From Corbicula japonica (taxonomy: Eukaryota; Mollusca; Bivalvia; Venerida; Cyrenidae): a DNA stretch of 64,000 bases. The translations under genes and the position numbers were made by a program. Positions 59,101 through 64,000 of the stretch are shown in pieces (within the stretch, counting starts at the first letter, position 1; every line of letters begins with the position of its first letter). The stretch is from the NCBI GenBank assembly GCA_038501625.1, contig JAZAYU010000368.1, positions 236,501 to 300,500 of the forward strand, given 5' to 3'. Under the pieces are notes generated by a model. The model worked only from the letters and a program-made list of their open reading frames with translations. It ran no database searches and was not told the origin of the DNA.

Positions 59101-62100
59101 ATATGTACAATTTTAAATTTTGTTACATATCTTAAATTTTAATGCCATTGAATACATAAATAGTTATACTTTTCATATCTTAAAACTTTATATTGATTAC
59201 TGCTAAAGGTGTTTTGACAAGGGGAAATCAAAATTGCTAACAAAGAGGAAAATGTGCAAAAATTCATATTTTTGTCCATTTTCACATCAGATTTTAGAGG
59301 ATTTCGATAAGGGCACACTTCTCGACCAAAATCAAAATTTGACCATGAATTCAGCACACATTTATACAAAGAAAATTCTTTAAATTAGTTTGGTCGAAGC
59401 CTGTGCCCAATATGAAAATCACCAAAAATATGATGAAAATTTAACAAAAAATTGCATTTTTGGCAAACATGTTCAAATTTCAGACATATATGACATACTT
59501 AATTTTTTATTTTGGTTTATGGGTTCATCTTCACTTTTTATCTTTTCAAGAAAACAACCATTATAGATTATAAAAAGCACACTTTCAGTGATGTAAATGC
59601 AATCTGAAATTTTGAGATAATTTTAGGCCAATTTTGAGCCTTCGTGAATCCATCCCTTTTGTGCCCAAATCAAATAATAAAATATAATATTATTCGAAAA
59701 TGCATCTAAACTAAAGTTTAAGCAGTATTTATACTCCGATTTCAAGCGTTAAACCGTGAACGTAATTTTTATTTATTGATTTTTGGAATATTCCACGAAA
59801 TAGGAACGTTGGATGTTCCCATTATAGCTCCCAGCTAGAGGCACTATCATTATGTTTAAGTTATACAACACTATACCAAAAGGTAAATCACCCGATTTCT
59901 AATAATTTTGCATAAGTGTTGTGTGTTCTAATCCCATAAGTGCATTTTTTTCTGAATTTTAATGTTGTTGTTTTTTTCAATACATTCATGTGGACACCGA
60001 CATCAATGGCATTAAACTGTGCAAAGATTATAACAGTGGACTTGTCCCAAACGTCACAGCTCACGGGTCAAAATCGAACTATAGTAATTCTCAAAATTGC
60101 TTTTACAGCACTAATAAAACTATTTTATAATTAACTTAGCAAATCGTAATATGTTTGGCATGTCTACATCGAGACACGATTCATAGGTCAAGTCGGAAAA
60201 CTTACCAGATATTATTTGTAACACTTGGGTTGTGAGATTATGACCACTTCAAAATTTGGCGCTTGGTCTCAAGCAATTAATTTCCAGTATTAATATGAAA
60301 TTATGAACTAGAGACTCTAGAATTAAACATTATGCCAAACTGATGTAGATAAAGGGGGTTATTTGTTACATTTGTTATAATTTTCAAATACAGTTTTTAG
60401 TTTCCCATCTACTTTCCAAACTTGCGCTTGTTATATTAACTTTCTTTTTTTCTTATTCCAAATACTTTGTACATGTGCAGATGTAGAAATATAAGTTGAT
60501 TTGTAAACCTTATTCTGTGTTGTATTTTATTTGTGTTCTACTCAATGCTAAGGCAATTTCTTAGCTGGTTTTATGTTACTCAATTTAAGGTTAAATTAGA
60601 GGATTTTTAGTGTGTAATGTTTTAACGCCACATTTCTCATTGACTGAATTTTTAAATCTGTGGGCATGAGAAGCTGTATATTGTTGATCTTATTCGTAAA
60701 ATTACTGTACAGCATAACAATATGATAAATTGTATTAACTCTTTGTTTAAATACATCGATTTGTCCATTGAATACACCATTAGTCTTAATAAGTTCTTAT
60801 CATTAATCTTGCAAGTCGTTTTGTATTTTCGTGCTACTTTTTCATTACATGCATGATTTATAAGCGAAAGACTGAAATTACTTTATAATGTGGGGGTGGG
60901 TGTAAAAAATTTAATATGTGTGTAGTAAAAAGCACTATAGGACACCAAATTCGTATACTGTATCTGTTTGGAAAAAAAAGAAATCTGGCGATATTTCATA
61001 CCATTAGATAAATAATTTAGGAAATAATTATTAAAACAAATCGCACCTTAACACCCCACATATCGTAATCAAACACATTACTCAATTTTGACACCAGGTG
61101 ATGGGCGTTTTCCAAGTTCTCTATAGCCCGCCGTATCCATTTCAAAACGAATGAAAATGGGTTATTCACGTTCAAGTATGCTATATCATTCGGGTACATG
61201 TTGCCAAAACTGCAAAAGAAAAGTTATGAATTAGAAATGTCATTAACTATTGCATTTGGTCAATGTTTGCTTTTGTTTAAAGAAGCGCTATAGTCTCAAG
61301 ATAGTACTATTAACTGTTACATGGTTTGGTGAGATAAAACAGTAAAAGACACAGATTTCTGAAGTTTCGAAAAACATTCTATGCTTCGTGGGCCGTTCAC
61401 TTACGATGCAAAATTGTCTTGAAAGCACTTATGTTGTCCTTAGCAAAGTGTTTCTTACTGATATCCTCATGGCTGAAATACAGTGACGAATCCCGTTCCT
61501 GTCAAAGAAATGTGCGCGAATATACCACGTCAAACATCGGAGCTTGCCGTTAGTTCATAAAATCAAAGAGACATTGAGCATTTCTTGAAGTACACTAGCA
61601 ACCTGCATGTTTAAAATTTGTGAGTCAACTTAGCTTTTATACCTTTTAAGTCATGCTGAGATCCAGTGAAAGTGACATATCTTCATTACCATAGCAACCG
61701 CATTTTTCGTTTGACAAACAAAATAGCTAAAACAATTCAATGCTTTTCACCTCCCCCCTCTACCCCCTAAACGGCTATCATTATCCAAACCTGAATATGT
61801 TTGTTTATTTTATTTGTAGCATATTTTGGGCTTATTGCTCAATATGATAGTAAGATACCAAAAACAAAATGTTCAAACGACTCTCAGACATATTGCTCAC
61901 TTAAACGAAACATATATAAGATGTGTTCAAAGTCTCAATCTCGTCAAAACTTAACTAACTCTCCCAACAGGTCTAAGAAAAATAGTCTTACAGATTTGTC
62001 TAGTGCAAGTGTTATCACGCATTTTGTCACCAGGAGTGGTTACCGATCAATTCAGTAAAGTAAACCTAGCAATCGTCTTTATTGTTTCCTTCGAATGCCA

Positions 62101-62510
62101 TACGAAATATCAATTGAATATTTGATCGACTTACTAATAGACGAGTTTCAATATTTTTATTTACGAAAACGATAGTTAATGGTCTTGCTATCTCCGTTAA
62201 AGACCAAGATACTCACGATAGCAATTTTGAATCAAATATGTTTAATGTGTAGAGAAATGGGAAACAAAAGAAAAGTTCCCAAAAGGATAAATAAGTACTA
62301 TAATTGTTAGTCACCTTCTCAGAACACTTTGTCTCAAAATATACCTAGCTAAGTTTAAGGCGTTTATAAAACGCCGCCCTCAAAATGTAATTAGAGCTTG
62401 AAATCGTGTTAGTATTGATAATATACTTACATGTGTTTGCTAAAATAATTTGGTAGATTTACCGCTCCACGAAGACAACCTCCTGGTAAAGATGTTTGTT
62501 TCAGATGGTC
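52820..62510 (-). CDS. Gene C: helix-rich protein, relative of gene D (3' part)
   Basis: Exons: 62510-62431 (phase 0 to 2), 61209-61047 (2 to 0), 54870-54651 (0 to 1), 54502-54399 (1 to 0), 53122-52820 (stop). That is 289 residues; upstream exons lie beyond 62510 and probably off the window. The first three exons read as amphipathic helices (PFSFVLKWIRRAIENLENAH; HDVWRNMFQNKVNKAALHAS). The tail is polar and basic (NKKTTDN, GNNKRRT) and ends in an N/S-rich, then K/R-rich segment. No signal peptide or membrane helix is visible in this part. Gene D shows the same phase order and weak similarity. The protein could be a cytosolic adaptor or a secreted helical protein; I do not recognise the family. 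The stop codon lies 0.76 kb before the gene B leader exon on the same strand. Confidence 0.55.
53123..54398. other. Gene C intron
   Basis: AT-rich DNA with no recognised feature. Confidence 0.4.
54651..54870 (-). CDS. Gene C helical exon
   Basis: 220 nt (attttcag|ATCTGGG to ACAGGAG|gtatta, phase 0 to 1). Helical half, followed by FVSLPKFDLLLTEPETENST and an N/S-rich end. Confidence 0.6.
54871..55581. other. Gene C intron up to LINE 3' end
   Basis: AT-rich DNA, nothing recognised. Confidence 0.4.
55582..58870 (-). mobile_element. 5'-truncated LINE (non-LTR retrotransposon)
   Basis: It is read on the minus strand. The 3' end is a (gttct)n microsatellite (55582-55597) preceded by aataaagtac, and the coding remnant extends to about 58870. 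The endonuclease is missing. The reverse transcriptase is broken by frameshifts or stops near 58490, 58255 and 58020, but the distal half is open. It lies in a gene C intron in the same orientation as the gene. Confidence 0.85.
56576..57961 (-). pseudogene. LINE ORF2 distal half: RT palm/thumb and C-terminal zinc motif
   Basis: 461 open codons. The N-terminal part has GVRQG followed by LSPVLFSLFLNDL (RT motif), then YADD at 57731-57742 followed by TIIVS, and NINKTKVIVFG. The C-terminus carries a CX2CX9HX4C motif (CNLC...EEHYLLVC, about 56718-56790) typical of LINE ORF2 ends. Upstream segments at 58019-58255 (AGFRKGYSCADHILAL; FVDFSQAFD, holding the first catalytic aspartate) and 58488-58757 belong to the same element in other frames, so the protein is not expressible as a whole. 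Confidence 0.85.
58871..59071. other. Gene C intron between two elements
   Basis: No feature recognised. Confidence 0.4.
59072..59651. mobile_element. 580-bp MITE-like element with nested inverted repeats
   Basis: Left ggttcacgaaggcctactat(tggcctaaaat) and right attttaggccaattttgagc(cttcgtgaatcc) are inverted copies, about 31 bp with six mismatches. An inner pair, gggcacacttctcgaccaaa against tttggtcgaagcctgtgccc (about 59310-59410), makes a second, central hairpin. No coding capacity. It lies in the gene C intron beside the LINE. Confidence 0.7.
59652..61046. other. Gene C intron
   Basis: AT-rich DNA, nothing recognised. Confidence 0.4.
61047..61209 (-). CDS. Gene C helical exon
   Basis: 163 nt (ttttgcag|TTTTGG to GTTAAG|gtgcga, phase 2 to 0). 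It encodes FGNMYPNDIAYLNVNNPFSF followed by a long amphipathic helix rich in K/R/E. Phases are identical to gene D 24964-25111. Confidence 0.55.
62431..62510 (-). CDS. Gene C upstream exon
   Basis: 80 nt (ttcctag|GACCATC to AACACAT|gtaagt, phase 0 to 2) encoding DHLKQTSLPGGCLRGAVNLP followed by NYFSKH. Strong donor; joins in frame to 61209. Confidence 0.5.
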
Positions 62511-63659
62511 CTAGGAAAATACACAAAAGAAAATTAAAGCATTATCTGTATATCTGTCAGAGTACAATGCTCGTTCAAGCATACTTTGATTCAAAAACAG
62601 AATTGATACTTTAAGCAGATGCCCAGAAAATACACTGACCTCACTGTGCTCCGAAATGACAGATCCGTGTTATTGCCTCCAAAGAACAATGTTTAACGTC
62701 TAGTGAAGTGAACCCAGCGCGAATAATAAAAATCTAAATGCCATACGATCTGGTCGTATGCGCTTCTATGAATTTTAATATGGTCACCACGAAAAGTTCA
62801 AACAACACAGCGATTTTTGTCCGCTACAATGTACATGTACGAACCATATGTAAGAAAATGCAACAATAGGCACTACGTAGCCAACATTGTAGCGCACGTT
62901 ATTGCTATTACAAATGCCATCATTTTAACGTCAAACAAACAGGAATTAATTAGGCAGTCTAGGATTTTAGCAGAAATCTACCCTAAACCCACAGAGTGGA
63001 GCGGATGACTAAGTTCGAGCTAGGATGTACATAATTTCCTATTAGTTACAAAAGGATTATACTATAAAACACGTTACAGGTTCTTACACAAAAGGTTTTA
63101 CAAGATTGGTCTATCAAACGCAGATTATACCCAAAAATTGAACGCAAATCATACCCAAAAGAAAGATAAAATCTAGGCTATGGAACTGTAGGTTTTGATG
63201 CAATATATATATGTCATAAATGGCAGTATTCTTAATGAAACAAAAATCAGTTCCCCGAATTATTCTGACAGAATATTTCATGTATCAGTATGAAGAGAAA
63301 AAGATGGGTGAAAAGACAAATGGTCAATAAAGACACAAATAATTTTATGTCAAGTTTAGCGTCAATATAAAAGTCCCTATTGATATCAAAGACTACATTC
63401 TGAAATGTCCAGTTTGGTTGAAATTGCAAGGGACCACTCCAACAACTTGAATGTGATAATCTAGGTATTCCTTTTCAAATAGTTACAGTAACTACTGATT
63501 TGTTTCATTTGATTAATAGAACATTTATCACTTAAGGGGATTGTTTTTCAAATGTCTAATGTGAAAAAAATTGAGAGACATTATACTTCAAAACTCTCCA
63601 GTGAGGGACTTTTAGTTGGTCTATTGTTACAATCTGTGTTAATACTAATGGACATGGAA
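62511..63659. other. Upstream of the known gene C exons
   Basis: No exon with a phase-compatible donor was found here. Short open stretches at 62817-63008 and 63247-63429 lack splice context. Confidence 0.35.
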
Positions 63660-63780
63660 CACAAGATTAAAGGTCCTCTTCTTCGTTAGTTGTTTGTGAT
63701 GTCTTATTTGAAAATTGAGGCTCACTGTGTTTTCTGGATGTGGATATATCGCTTTTATAAGTAAAATCACGACCAAAAAA
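63660..63780 (+). repeat. Dispersed repeat family R1, partial copy 4
   Basis: gtgatgtcttatttgaaaat, gttttctggatgtggat and ...aaatcacgacc match the distal half of copies 1 and 2. Confidence 0.4.
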
Positions 63781-64000
63781 ACTTAAAATCATTATTTAAT
63801 ATGTATACACTGTAGCACTGTCGCGAGTACACTAAATTTAAACCACAACGTTAATGTAGTTTATATTTTAATACGTGTACTTTCAAGTTGTTTATATCTA
63901 CATTACTTCCTCTTTCGATCTTAAATGTTAACAATTTCGATTTATTTATTTATTTCATTAAGTTTTTTTTCAAAATAAAATCCCTTCTACAATAAAACAT

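Noticed and set aside
61405..61498. Candidate gene C exon (ERDSSLYFSHEDISKKHFAK...) with plausible splice ends
   Set aside because: Its open frame is phase 0 to 1, which cannot join either neighbouring exon; in the required phase it contains a stop.
1..64000. CRISPR arrays, bacterial operons, ribosomal RNA
   Set aside because: None seen; the window is intron-rich eukaryotic DNA.

Overview
This is a window of an AT-rich eukaryotic genome. Its protein-coding sequence lies in many short, phase-conserved exons separated by introns of hundreds to thousands of bases, and the rest is filled with retrotransposon, SINE-like, MITE-like and tandem-repeat DNA. The repeat repertoire points to a mollusc, most likely a bivalve. 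It includes a Ty3/gypsy element with a VDD reverse-transcriptase motif, LINE remnants, and 'CTGTGACCTTGACCTTTGACC' repeat arrays bounded by short inverted ends. That organism call is inference from repeat style; no search was possible.

All recognisable host exons are on the minus strand. Reading leftwards from the right edge they form two similar blocks. The right block holds gene C (3' part, 62510 to 52820) followed by gene B (52061 to 40407). The left block holds gene D (27112 to about 18324) followed by gene A (18208 to 5204). A and B are paralogues. Each has a hydrophobic leader, a seven-cysteine ectodomain module with identical spacing, a second CPAG-type cysteine module, a short GxCVxPC module, a variable stalk, one transmembrane helix and a long cytoplasmic tail. 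They share exon phases exon by exon through the receptor half. C and D look like more distant relatives of each other (helix-rich, same phase order 0-2-0-1). At the far left, 610 to 746 looks like the first coding exon of a further minus-strand gene that runs off the window.

Between the blocks (28.9 to 33.3 kb, plus strand) is a gag-pol retroelement with one 1361-codon reading frame, bounded by inverted rather than direct repeats. Its integrase is cut short and lacks the catalytic glutamate. A 5'-truncated LINE (55.6 to 58.9 kb, minus) lies in a gene C intron, and a decayed LINE 3' fragment lies at 36.5 to 37.1 kb (plus). Three tandem arrays (19.5 to 23.5 kb) lie within gene D introns. At least seven fold-back or palindromic elements are scattered through introns and intergenic DNA.

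The most interesting content is the duplicated receptor locus: an apparently lineage-specific, TNFR-like but unassigned type I receptor family. Its tails carry an I/V-H-I/V-H motif region (possible RHIM-like amyloid motif), a YMEM motif in A and a duplicated exon in B. Exon structures were read by eye from splice signals, phase continuity and paralogue comparison; they need transcript support.
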